Of a stretch of 18,244 bases of DNA, positions 1-6,597 are shown piece after piece (within the stretch, counting starts at the first letter, position 1; each line of letters begins with the position of its first letter). This DNA is from JAPUDS01 sp039812985 (lineage in GTDB: Bacteria; Patescibacteriota; Saccharimonadia; Saccharimonadales; Saccharimonadaceae), in the NCBI GenBank assembly GCA_039812985.1, contig JBDHUL010000014.1:1-18244 (forward strand). Reading direction: 5' to 3'. The position numbers were made by a program, and so were the translations under genes. Below the pieces are notes generated by a model. It did not search any database. It was not told where the DNA came from and saw only the letters and a program-made list of their open reading frames with translations.

Positions 1-138
1 GATGTTTTATGTGAATACGGCTCTTTGAAATGGCTGGAGTTGAACCGTCCCGACTATCGTCAAGTTGTAGCTGGTGAGCTCGAAAAGCTAAAGGCTGAGA
101 TCTCACAGAACTCAGGCGCTATTTTAGGCCAAGCCTAA
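1..138 (+). CDS. C-terminal fragment of an unrecognised protein (5' end outside window)
   Basis: Frame 1 is open from the first base to a TAA at 136-138 and encodes the last 45 residues of a protein. The visible tail is hydrophilic, with a charged helical stretch (GELEKLKAEIS) and no membrane segment, and it contains a single Cys. I do not recognise the family from this fragment. The palindromic terminator starting 3 nt after the stop supports this being a real gene end. The gene converges with fmt on the opposite strand. Confidence 0.6.
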   Translation, partial: DVLCEYGSLKWLELNRPDYRQVVAGELEKLKAEISQNSGAILGQA

Positions 139-140
139 CA

Positions 141-178
141 TAAACAAACCTAAGATTTTAAAATCTTAGGTTTGTTTA
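141..178. terminator. Perfect 38-bp palindrome, bidirectional intrinsic terminator
   Basis: Bases 141-178 form an uninterrupted palindrome centred at 159/160, so both strands fold into the same long hairpin. The arms are A/T-rich at the outside, giving a U-rich 3' side on each strand, as in Rho-independent terminators. It lies between convergent genes and overlaps the last codons and stop of fmt (stop at 166-168). It probably ends transcription from both sides. Confidence 0.8.
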
Positions 179-1062
179 GTGTATCCGCGAACAAAGTCAG
201 CACCGCTCATCTCTCGCCCGCTTGGAGCGATGAGACGTTCAACTGAAAACCAGGTTTTCTCAGCACAAGGGATGACTAGAGCGCCGTCGGTCTCGTTTTC
301 GACGATAGAAGCCGATGTAACTATAACATCGTTGTTGAAGAGAGACAGGCGTGGTTTTGGGAAGCCTTGGTAAGCACGAGTTTTCCGTTCTAGAGTCGTA
401 GCTGTATCTGTTAAGGGATCTAGAATGCCATCTTCTTTTCGAATGAGTGTTGTTATAGAAGCATCGATATTTTCTTGTGGCTTTGGCGCAAGCTGGCCGG
501 AAAGGATATCTGGAAGGGTGCATATGAGCAGTCGAGCACCAACCTCAGCAAGTATACCCATGAGGGATTGCTTTGACTCATTTCCATGTATGGAGACGGC
601 TCGCTGTGCATATACAGGACCTGTATCCATGCCTGCATCAAGTTTCATAATGCTTACGGCCGTATGGGTGTCGCCGGCGAGTATGGTGGCTTCGATAGGA
701 CTTGGTCCGCGGTACTTTGGCAGTTGAGAAGGGTGGATGTTGATAATGCCGACTGGGTTGAAAATATCGAGTACACATTGCGGGATAATTTTTCCGAAAG
801 ATACTAGAACACCAGCGCTAGCATTGAGTTGTTGTAGCTCGTTCGTGATATCACGTAGTTTTTCGGGTTGCAGAACAAGTATGCCATGGTCAAGACCTAT
901 CTGTTTGACAGGGTGAACAAATATTTTACGACCCCGCCCCCTTACGGTATCCGGTTTGGTAACAATAGCCGCAATGTCGTACCCGGCGTCAATAAGTGCC
1001 CTCAGAGACGAAACGCTAAAATCTTCAGTCCCGAAAAATACCAGTCTTGATGGCGTAGTCAT
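166..1062 (-). CDS. fmt: Methionyl-tRNA formyltransferase
   Basis: Transfers a formyl group from 10-formyl-tetrahydrofolate to initiator Met-tRNA in the cytoplasm. From the ATG at 1062 the protein is 298 aa, close to the family norm of about 310. The N-terminal Rossmann-like formyltransferase domain begins RLVFFGTEDF. The catalytic triad equivalents are N108 and H110 (NIHPSQLPKYRGPSPI) and D146 (LDAGMDTGP). The C-terminal domain (from about 200) is the tRNA-binding OB-like fold. The frame is open 25 codons further upstream, but that extension lies inside def and lacks family similarity. A GGAG lies 10 nt before the chosen ATG. The start overlaps the end of def by 38 nt, so the two are translationally coupled in the usual def-fmt pair. 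The stop lies within the terminator palindrome. Confidence 0.96.
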   Translation of the reverse strand: MTTPSRLVFFGTEDFSVSSLRALIDAGYDIAAIVTKPDTVRGRGRKIFVHPVKQIGLDHGILVLQPEKLRDITNELQQLNASAGVLVSFGKIIPQCVLDIFNPVGIINIHPSQLPKYRGPSPIEATILAGDTHTAVSIMKLDAGMDTGPVYAQRAVSIHGNESKQSLMGILAEVGARLLICTLPDILSGQLAPKPQENIDASITTLIRKEDGILDPLTDTATTLERKTRAYQGFPKPRLSLFNNDVIVTSASIVENETDGALVIPCAEKTWFSVERLIAPSGREMSGADFVRGYTKQT

Positions 1063-1600
1063 AGCTGACAGGCTCCAATTCGCCCTTGTCCGTGAGTTGG
1101 AAAAAAGCGTTATGGTTATTTTTGATATGGTCAACAAAACATATGCCGTTAGTGTGGTCTATTTCGTGCTGTAAGACACGGGCCATAAATCCGTCAACTT
1201 TGACTCGTACCTCACGGCCTTGTTCATCGAGGGCTTTAGCACGAATTTTTTCGTAACGCGGTACAAGACCGTAGAGGCGGTGTCCAACGCTGAGACATCC
1301 TTCGTGTTCGGTCACTTGCTCTCCTTCGGCCTTTACGACTTCTGGGTTGATAAGGGCAATGAATTCTTTATTGTTTTTGTTATCGAAATCCGCCCTCACG
1401 ATAACAACCCGCTCCAAGCGGTCAATCTGTACCGCAGCGAGAGCTACGGCGACTTCGTGCGGGCGAGAGGCCTCCCAATCAAGTGCGGCCGCGCGCATGT
1501 CGTCGATAAGTTGCTGAGTTTCCGTCGTCATAACATGTACACGTTGTGAGCGTTTGTGTAGGGACGGGTGGGGGAGCGTGATAATATCGTCTTTTGTCAT
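1025..1600 (-). CDS. def: Peptide deformylase
   Basis: Removes the N-formyl group from nascent proteins, partner activity to fmt. The protein is 191 aa with the three family motifs in order: motif I AVALAAVQ (51-58), motif II EGCLS (100-104, metal ligand C102) and motif III HEIDH (145-149, two His ligands and the catalytic Glu). Motif I normally reads GxGLAAxQ; both glycines are Ala here, a mild deviation. It ends in TGA. It lies 31 nt downstream of priA but has its own TATAAT box (1608-1613) only 7 nt before the ATG and no Shine-Dalgarno, so it may start a leaderless def-fmt transcript. Confidence 0.96.
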   Translation of the reverse strand: MTKDDIITLPHPSLHKRSQRVHVMTTETQQLIDDMRAAALDWEASRPHEVAVALAAVQIDRLERVVIVRADFDNKNNKEFIALINPEVVKAEGEQVTEHEGCLSVGHRLYGLVPRYEKIRAKALDEQGREVRVKVDGFMARVLQHEIDHTNGICFVDHIKNNHNAFFQLTDKGELEPVSYDYAIKTGIFRD

Positions 1601-1607
1601 CGTGGTT

Positions 1608-1616
1608 ATTATAACA
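1608..1616 (-). promoter_or_regulatory. Extended -10 promoter for def-fmt
   Basis: On the minus strand TGT-TATAAT (box at 1608-1613) lies 7 nt before the def ATG. Transcription starting about 7 nt after the box would begin at or next to the ATG, giving a leaderless mRNA. No convincing -35 is present; the TGn extension may compensate. Confidence 0.65.
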
Positions 1617-1631
1617 GATGAAGTCGGCGGT

Positions 1632-3563
1632 CTATAAAAGACTTACCGGATCAAGTTCAGCTTGCCATCCCTTTGGGGGGAGGAGGGCAATGATACGTAC
1701 AAGGTCAGCGCGCTTGGGGCTTTTGAGGATAATCTGCCAGCGGTACGTATCGCGCAGGCGTTCGTAAAACGCCGGAGCAGGGCCGAATATAGTGGTTGAA
1801 CAAGAAATGTATTCACGAAGTTGATGGACAAGAGCCTGGGCGGCTCGTATGGCTCCCGCCTCTGTTTTATATACGGCTGTCAGACGAAGAAGGTAGCTAA
1901 AGGGAGGAAATCCGGCGCGTTTTCGTTCGGCTATACACCAGTCATAGAACTCCCGATAGTTTTGATCAATACCAAAGGCCACACTGGGATGGGTCGGCTG
2001 ATAGCTTTGGATAACAATGTCTGTTTCGTGCTCACTACGTCCAACACGACCAACAACTTGGGCGAGTAGTTGAAAAACGCGTTCGCTCGACTGATAATCT
2101 GGGAGAGCAAGGCCGCTGTCGGCTTGGATAACTCCTACAAAACGAAGATGAGGCAGGTCGAGGCCCTTGGCAATAACCTGCGTGCCAACGATGATATCGA
2201 TAGTACCGTCGTAAAGCTGCTGATAGTCATTCTCGACGCTGCGGTCGGTGTCGCCGTCATAACGGGCAATACGGGCCGTCGGGAAAAGGCGCTGAAGCTC
2301 TTCTTCGATTCGCTTAGTGCCGATGCCTTTATGAACGATGTTTGCACTATGACAGTCAGGACAGCTTGTGGGTGTGCGTTCGGTGTAGCCGCACAGATGG
2401 CACCGCAAACGGAACTCGTCATTATGGAGGGTCAATGGCGTGTAGCAACGAGGGCATGTGGCGCTCCAGCTGCATTGGTCACAGAGTGTTATAGGGGCAG
2501 ATCCTCGACGGTTGTGAAAAAGTAGGGCCTGTGTTCCACCTGCGAGTGTTGCTTCTATGTGCTTGAGCATGGGGTTTGAGAGGAACGTTGAACGAGTAAA
2601 GTGCAATGGTTTTGTCATATCAACGAGCGTCATCGTTGGTGCAACCGTGTTTTTTCGGGCGCGAGTAGGAAGTTCGAGGACGGCGCCTGTTTGTTTTGCA
2701 AGATAATAGTCGGTCACGGAGGGAGTGGCACTGCCAAGTACGAGACGCGCTCCGGCGTATTTTGACAGAACGCTCGCGGCGCGGAGGGCGGAGTAGCGAG
2801 GCGCTTTCTCCTGTTTAAAGGCTGGTTCGTGGCATTCATCGATAACGATTAGCCCAAGGTCTTTAACAGGCATAAAGAGGGCACTACGCGGGCCAATGAT
2901 GACTTGCGGTGCGGAGGCGCGGAGGACGGTTTGCCAGAGTGTGTGCCGGGCAGCCTCGGTCATGGTTGAGTGAGTAACGCGCACCTGGTCGAAGTGGGGG
3001 GTAAATTCAGCAACCAACTGCGGGGTAAGGGCAATTTCCGGAACAAGAATAATAACGGATTGTCCGGCGGCTATAGCATGCTTTGCGAGTTCAATATAGA
3101 CCGCGGTTTTTCCTGAGCCAGTAACGCCATGAAGGAGGTGGGTACCGCACGGGGTACGGAGGATAGTCTTAACGGCATGTTGCTGCGACGAATTAAGGAT
3201 GATTGCTTGGCTGTGGCGCCGGGGGGATGTTGTGACAGTAGGCACTGCCCGTCGTTTTTTTGTAAGGCCCGACGGCAGCATCGTTCGCCATACAAGAGCA
3301 GGGCGTGAGGCGTAATAATCGGCAAGCCAGGCCTGTACGGCTAGCAGTGGTATGGGTAGGGGGATTGGTTCGAGTAGTGACACGATTTCTTTTGTAGCAA
3401 ACGGAGGTTTTATTGTTGCTTTGAGTACTACGGCAGGGACACGTTTTTTGCCTACCTCGACTAACACGATTTGCCCTCTTTGTAGATGGCTCACAGAGGC
3501 ATATGTGAGTACTGACTCAGTTGCATGAGTGATGATGAGCGGTGACAGCTCGTAGTAGTTCAT
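1632..3563 (-). CDS. priA: Primosomal protein N' (PriA), replication restart helicase
   Basis: A 3'-5' superfamily 2 helicase that recognises abandoned forks and reloads the replisome. The 643 aa protein is shorter than the E. coli enzyme (about 730), mainly in the N-terminal DNA-binding part. Visible features are Walker A GVTGSGKT (146-153), a Walker B DECH box (242-245; usually DEEH), motif III GSAT (277-280), and the PriA zinc module with four Cys pairs (C361/C364, C370/C373, C388/C391, C401/C404). Motif V (GTQVIAKGLDLP) and motif VI VVGRVGR (about 503-509) follow. The start ATG at 3563 has TATACT 6 nt upstream and no Shine-Dalgarno. It is divergent from the PRTase-like gene and followed by def. 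Confidence 0.95.
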   Translation of the reverse strand: MNYYELSPLIITHATESVLTYASVSHLQRGQIVLVEVGKKRVPAVVLKATIKPPFATKEIVSLLEPIPLPIPLLAVQAWLADYYASRPALVWRTMLPSGLTKKRRAVPTVTTSPRRHSQAIILNSSQQHAVKTILRTPCGTHLLHGVTGSGKTAVYIELAKHAIAAGQSVIILVPEIALTPQLVAEFTPHFDQVRVTHSTMTEAARHTLWQTVLRASAPQVIIGPRSALFMPVKDLGLIVIDECHEPAFKQEKAPRYSALRAASVLSKYAGARLVLGSATPSVTDYYLAKQTGAVLELPTRARKNTVAPTMTLVDMTKPLHFTRSTFLSNPMLKHIEATLAGGTQALLFHNRRGSAPITLCDQCSWSATCPRCYTPLTLHNDEFRLRCHLCGYTERTPTSCPDCHSANIVHKGIGTKRIEEELQRLFPTARIARYDGDTDRSVENDYQQLYDGTIDIIVGTQVIAKGLDLPHLRFVGVIQADSGLALPDYQSSERVFQLLAQVVGRVGRSEHETDIVIQSYQPTHPSVAFGIDQNYREFYDWCIAERKRAGFPPFSYLLRLTAVYKTEAGAIRAAQALVHQLREYISCSTTIFGPAPAFYERLRDTYRWQIILKSPKRADLVRIIALLPPKGWQAELDPVSLL

Positions 3564-3569
3564 GGAACT

Positions 3570-3575
3570 AGTATA
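3570..3575 (-). promoter_or_regulatory. -10 box for priA, leaderless position
   Basis: TATACT on the minus strand, 6 nt before the priA ATG. A start site 7 nt after the box is the A of the ATG itself. There is no TGn and no clear -35. A hairpin-forming dyad (3595-3613) lies where upstream promoter DNA would be. Confidence 0.55.
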
Positions 3576-3594
3576 GGACAGTGGGTGTCGATAT

Positions 3595-3613
3595 GGGCGA
3601 AAGACTTCGCGCC
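3595..3613. repeat. Imperfect dyad in the priA / PRTase divergent region
   Basis: GGGCGAA (3595-3601) pairs with TTCGC-GCC (3606-3613) around a 4-nt AGAC loop with one bulged base. It lies 20-40 bp upstream of the priA -10. It could be an operator, or chance structure in a 110-bp divergent intergenic region. Confidence 0.3.
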
Positions 3614-3635
3614 TGTCGAGTTATTTTGAGACAAG

Positions 3636-3664
3636 TTGGAGAGACAAGGGCTCTCCTATATAAT
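3636..3664 (+). promoter_or_regulatory. Promoter with internal dyad for the PRTase-like gene
   Basis: TTGGAG (3636-3641) and TATAAT (3659-3664) are separated by exactly 17 bp. A perfect 6-bp inverted repeat GGAGAG / CTCTCC (3638-3643 and 3651-3656) fills the spacer, a position where a repressor would block polymerase. The -10 ends 9 nt before the ATG, so the leader would be only a couple of bases. Confidence 0.6.
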
Positions 3665-3673
3665 CAAAAGCAT

Positions 3674-4327
3674 ATGTATTTTGAGTCGCGAGCCGAAGCG
3701 GGGGTAATGTTGGCGGAGCAGCTGGGAGCGTATCGTTATGAAAACACGGTCGTGGTTGCGCTGAGCGAAGGCGGGGTGCAGGTCGGAGGCCAGATAGCGG
3801 CAGAGCTTCATACTACGTTAACGATGATGCTCAGCGAAGCCATAGAGGTGCCAGGCGAAGGTATTACGTTCGGGAACCTCAACCAAAACGGTAAGTTTGT
3901 ATACAATGGGATGTTTTCCACTGGCGAGATCGAGGCATACTACAACGAGTTTCATGGGTATCTTGAAGACCAAAAACGGATCAAGATGAGCGCTATACAT
4001 CAACTACTGGGTTCGGGGGGTATAGTCGATGCGTCTATGTTGCGAGAGAATAACGTGATTCTTGTTTCGGATGGGTTATCCAATGGCTCAAGTCTTGATA
4101 CCGCATTTGAATATTTGAAGCCGCTAAATGTGGCGAAAGTAGTTCTTGCAACACCAGTGGCATCGGTCGTGGCGGTGGACAGGGCGCACTTGCTTGCCGA
4201 CGAACTGCATATCCTGAGCGTTACTGACAACTATCTTTTTACCGACCACTACTATGAGGTGAACGACGTGCCTGATCGAGAGACGACCCTGGAGAGCCTC
4301 AATGACGTTATCTTGAGATGGCGGTGA
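3674..4327 (+). CDS. Phosphoribosyltransferase-like protein (COG1926-type) with altered PRPP loop
   Basis: The 217 aa product has the layout of predicted phosphoribosyltransferases of the COG1926 kind. The N-terminus reads MYFESRAEAGVMLAEQL, followed by VVVALSEGGVQVGGQIA (26-42; usual form VVALPRGGVPVA), a type-I PRTase core, and a C-terminal FTDHYYEVNDVPD (about 189-201). The PRPP-binding loop, normally DDGxxTG, reads SDGLSNGSS (132-140): the first acidic residue and the Thr are changed, so catalysis on PRPP is doubtful. The frame continues 31 codons upstream to an ATG at 3581, but the family start, TATAAT position and dyad all favour 3674. It ends in TGA. No neighbour indicates a pathway, and the biochemical role of the family is largely unknown. 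Confidence 0.7.
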   Translation: MYFESRAEAGVMLAEQLGAYRYENTVVVALSEGGVQVGGQIAAELHTTLTMMLSEAIEVPGEGITFGNLNQNGKFVYNGMFSTGEIEAYYNEFHGYLEDQKRIKMSAIHQLLGSGGIVDASMLRENNVILVSDGLSNGSSLDTAFEYLKPLNVAKVVLATPVASVVAVDRAHLLADELHILSVTDNYLFTDHYYEVNDVPDRETTLESLNDVILRWR

Positions 4328-4355
4328 ATGTGGACGTACTTACCGTAAATGGGAC

Positions 4356-4384
4356 TTGCATTTGTTGGTGCGGGAATGTAGAAT
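4356..4384 (+). promoter_or_regulatory. Sigma-70-type promoter for the HTH gene
   Basis: TTGCAT (4356-4361) and TAGAAT (4379-4384) are separated by 17 bp. Transcription would begin near 4391 and give a leader of about 38 nt carrying AAGGGG (4410-4415). This differs from the start-proximal -10 boxes elsewhere in the window. Confidence 0.6.
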
Positions 4385-4428
4385 AATTAGCAACAAACGA
4401 TACAAACGTAAGGGGTGTCCGAACGAGT

Positions 4429-4731
4429 ATGCTAGATGTATTTATCACGTCAAGAGTCCGCAGAAAGATTATCGTCGTGTATGCGAAGTACCCCGACTTC
4501 CGGACGCACGTACGAGGTCTTGCGAAACTCATAAAAGAAGACCCGGGCAATATACAGCGTGAACTCAAGCGACTTGAGAAAGTCGGATTTCTCATCAGCG
4601 AAAAACAAGGCAATACGAAAATCTATTCAACAAACAAACATTTCGTTATCTTCAAAGAACTACAGAGTATCGTGATAAAGTCTCAGCAGGCTCAGGCGGG
4701 TCGCAAGCGCACCAATCCCAACGATGCGTGA
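4429..4731 (+). CDS. Winged helix-turn-helix protein, ArsR-like fold
   Basis: A 100 aa DNA-binding candidate. Residues 5-70 read as a winged helix: a helix around TSRVRRKIIVVYA, a second from FRTHVRGLAKLI, the recognition helix EDPGNIQRELKRLEKVGFL, then a beta wing EKQGNTKIYSTN. This pattern (REL.RLE..G.L....G....Y..N) is typical of small ArsR/MarR-like regulators, in which an N-terminal helix is followed by wHTH. The C-terminus (80-100) is basic and probably disordered. No Cys is present, so thiol metal sensing is unlikely. AAGGGG sits 13 nt before the ATG, which is long for a Shine-Dalgarno. Target genes cannot be read from the sequence. It ends in TGA. Confidence 0.8.
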   Translation: MLDVFITSRVRRKIIVVYAKYPDFRTHVRGLAKLIKEDPGNIQRELKRLEKVGFLISEKQGNTKIYSTNKHFVIFKELQSIVIKSQQAQAGRKRTNPNDA

Positions 4732-4751
4732 CATCTGAGGGCTAACGCGAA

Positions 4752-4853
4752 CTGCGCGGGTTTTCGCTCCATCGCTCGGCGTATGGTGTATACGCCTTGC
4801 TCCGACGGTCATCTTTAGGCGGACTGAACTCAAATGCCAGATATCCCGCAGTG
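4752..4853 (+). other. Potential structured RNA element between the HTH gene and recJ
   Basis: The 137-bp gap 4732-4868 holds nested complementarity. GGCGTAT / ATACGCC (4778-4784, 4790-4796) forms a perfect 7-bp hairpin with a 5-nt loop, flanked by CCATCG / CGACGG (4769-4774, 4803-4808) with one mismatch. Near the ends, ACTGCG..GG (from 4751) can pair with CCCGCAGT (4846-4853). No U-run follows, so it is not a standard terminator. It could be a 3' UTR structure, a small RNA, or chance. Confidence 0.3.
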
Positions 4854-4862
4854 TGGTAGTCT
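4854..4862 (+). promoter_or_regulatory. Weak extended -10 for recJ, leaderless position
   Basis: TGG-TAGTCT, with the box at 4857-4862, ends 6 nt before the recJ ATG. The hexamer keeps only the essential TA...T bases, but the TGn extension and spacing match the stronger cases in this window. There is no Shine-Dalgarno before recJ. Confidence 0.45.
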
Positions 4863-4868
4863 GTTAAG

Positions 4869-6587
4869 ATGACGTTGGTTGACGAAATACTTAAAAAACG
4901 AGGGTACGGATCGAGGGGTGCGCGCGAGGCTTTTTTGTCGCCGGATTATGACGCCGAAAAGCATGATCCGTTTTTATTGCCCGATATGGATAAAGCGGTT
5001 GATCGGTTGGTGCAAGCTAAAAAACGTACCGAAAAGGTAGTCATATATGGCGACTATGATATCGATGGATTGACCGCATCAACCGTGATGCTCGAAAGTT
5101 TTGAAAAATTTGGGTTGAATGCGACTGTGTTTATACCGAATCGGTTTGTCGAAGGATATGGTCTGAGCAGTTCTGCTCTAGATACGCTTGCGGCAAATGG
5201 TGCGCAGCTCGTCGTAACCGTTGACTGTGGCAGCCTGAGCCATACCGAAATAGCCCATGCCGCGACACTGGGGCTTGATGTTATTGTGACGGACCATCAC
5301 TCGGTGGCAGAGACGATGCCGCCTGCGGTCGCCGTTATCAACCCGAAACGGCTGCTTTATGACAATCCTGAGGCGTATAGTGGATTTGAAATAAAAGATC
5401 GAGGAGGCATAAAGCCAGAAGAGAGACAGAAAAAGCCTCTGTATCCGTTTGTCGATCTAGCTGGCGTTGGTGTGGCGTTCAAGTTGGTTCAGGCGCTTCA
5501 GACGCGGCTTGATGGCATGCCGATGGGGCAAGAAAAGTGGTTACTTGATTTGGTAGCGCTTGGTACTGTGTGTGACGTCGTTCAGTTGCGCGGGGAGAAC
5601 CGGGTCAATGTCTACTGGGGACTGAAAGTTATGCGGAAAACGCGGCGTGTCGGGTTAAGGATGCTCATGGCAGTTGCGCGCGTTGAGCCAAGCGGATTGA
5701 ATGCTCGTTCGCTGGGGTTTGGACTCGGGCCGAGGCTAAATGCTGCCGGCAGGCTCGAGACGGCGCAGTTGGCACTTGATCTGCTCACTGCAACCGATCG
5801 AAAACAGGCTCTAATGCTCGCGGAGCGTCTTGATATGATGAATACCGAACGTCGAGTTGAGCAGGATAGGATATTTCGCGCCGCTTCCCAACAGGCTGAG
5901 CGGTATGCGGCAGATGACGTACTTGTGGTGAGTCATACGAGCTGGAGCCACGGGATTATCGGGATTGTAGCGGCAAAGCTGCTAGAAACGTACCATAAAC
6001 CAACATTTGTACTACAGGAGCTTGAGGATGGCACGGCCAAGGGGTCGGCGCGAAGTTTTGGCGACTTTTCCGCAGTCGAGGCTATACGCGCGACTGAGAC
6101 GTTGCTCATTAGGGGCGGAGGGCACAAACTAGCGGCGGGTGTGACGCTAGAGGTGGCATCGATTGATTCATGGCGAGGGGCGGTTAACACGTTTTATCGG
6201 TCGCAAGGACTCGAAAACCAGCAACGACATCTCTTAGCGCAGGCTGATGAAGAACGCACGGCATTCTCCGGATTTGACGAATTGTTGCTCGATGAATTGC
6301 GGCGCCTTGAACCATACGGTAACGGCAATCCTGAACCGGTTTTTTGTGTGCGAGGGGCGCGAGTAGTGGCACGACGGACAATGGGCAATAATGGCCAACA
6401 TGTTGGTTATACGTTCGTCGATACGGCAGGCGCGATGTTTCGAATGGTAGCCTGGAATGCATCTCAGCGCTTTTTGTCAGAAGTTGAAGACACGGTTGAT
6501 GTCTGGTTTGAGCTTATCCTCAACGAATGGCGGGGACGAAGAAGTATCGAAGGAAAGCTCTTGCGCCTGGAAAACGTCGAGGGGTAA
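4869..6587 (+). CDS. recJ: Single-stranded-DNA-specific exonuclease RecJ
   Basis: A 5'-3' ssDNA exonuclease used in recombination and mismatch or base repair. The 572 aa protein is full length compared with E. coli (577). Phosphoesterase motifs of the DHH family are present: YGDYDIDG (60-67), VDCGS (118-122), DHH (142-144), and a RecJ-type GPRLNAAGRL (287-296). The DHHA1 domain has GGGHKLAAG (416-424), followed by a C-terminal OB-fold region ending near 570. One oddity is about 25 extra charged residues (around 166-190, rich in K/E/R) between the INPK and DLAGVGVAFKL segments. The stop codon TAA is part of the -10 box of pyrB. Confidence 0.95.
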   Translation: MTLVDEILKKRGYGSRGAREAFLSPDYDAEKHDPFLLPDMDKAVDRLVQAKKRTEKVVIYGDYDIDGLTASTVMLESFEKFGLNATVFIPNRFVEGYGLSSSALDTLAANGAQLVVTVDCGSLSHTEIAHAATLGLDVIVTDHHSVAETMPPAVAVINPKRLLYDNPEAYSGFEIKDRGGIKPEERQKKPLYPFVDLAGVGVAFKLVQALQTRLDGMPMGQEKWLLDLVALGTVCDVVQLRGENRVNVYWGLKVMRKTRRVGLRMLMAVARVEPSGLNARSLGFGLGPRLNAAGRLETAQLALDLLTATDRKQALMLAERLDMMNTERRVEQDRIFRAASQQAERYAADDVLVVSHTSWSHGIIGIVAAKLLETYHKPTFVLQELEDGTAKGSARSFGDFSAVEAIRATETLLIRGGGHKLAAGVTLEVASIDSWRGAVNTFYRSQGLENQQRHLLAQADEERTAFSGFDELLLDELRRLEPYGNGNPEPVFCVRGARVVARRTMGNNGQHVGYTFVDTAGAMFRMVAWNASQRFLSEVEDTVDVWFELILNEWRGRRSIEGKLLRLENVEG

Positions 6588-6590
6588 AAT
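6585..6590 (+). promoter_or_regulatory. -10 box for pyrB overlapping the recJ stop
   Basis: TAAAAT at 6585-6590 contains the recJ TAA and lies 7 nt before the pyrB ATG. TTGCGC (6561-6566), 18 bp upstream, is a possible -35. No Shine-Dalgarno is present, so the transcript is predicted to be leaderless. Confidence 0.5.
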
Positions 6591-6597
6591 AGTCTAC

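Noticed and set aside
1063..1137. 25-codon N-terminal extension of fmt
   Set aside because: It lies inside def, lacks family similarity, and the ATG at 1062 has a GGAG and gives the normal fmt N-terminus.
2070..2525. 151-codon plus-strand open frame inside priA
   Set aside because: It is antisense to a clear helicase domain and shows no recognisable motif; a shadow frame.
3581..3673. Upstream ATG for the PRTase-like gene
   Set aside because: It would place the promoter and its dyad inside the coding region; family similarity starts at 3674.
6457..6597. Upstream extension of pyrB
   Set aside because: It is an out-of-frame reading of the recJ 3' end; PyrB homology begins at 6598.
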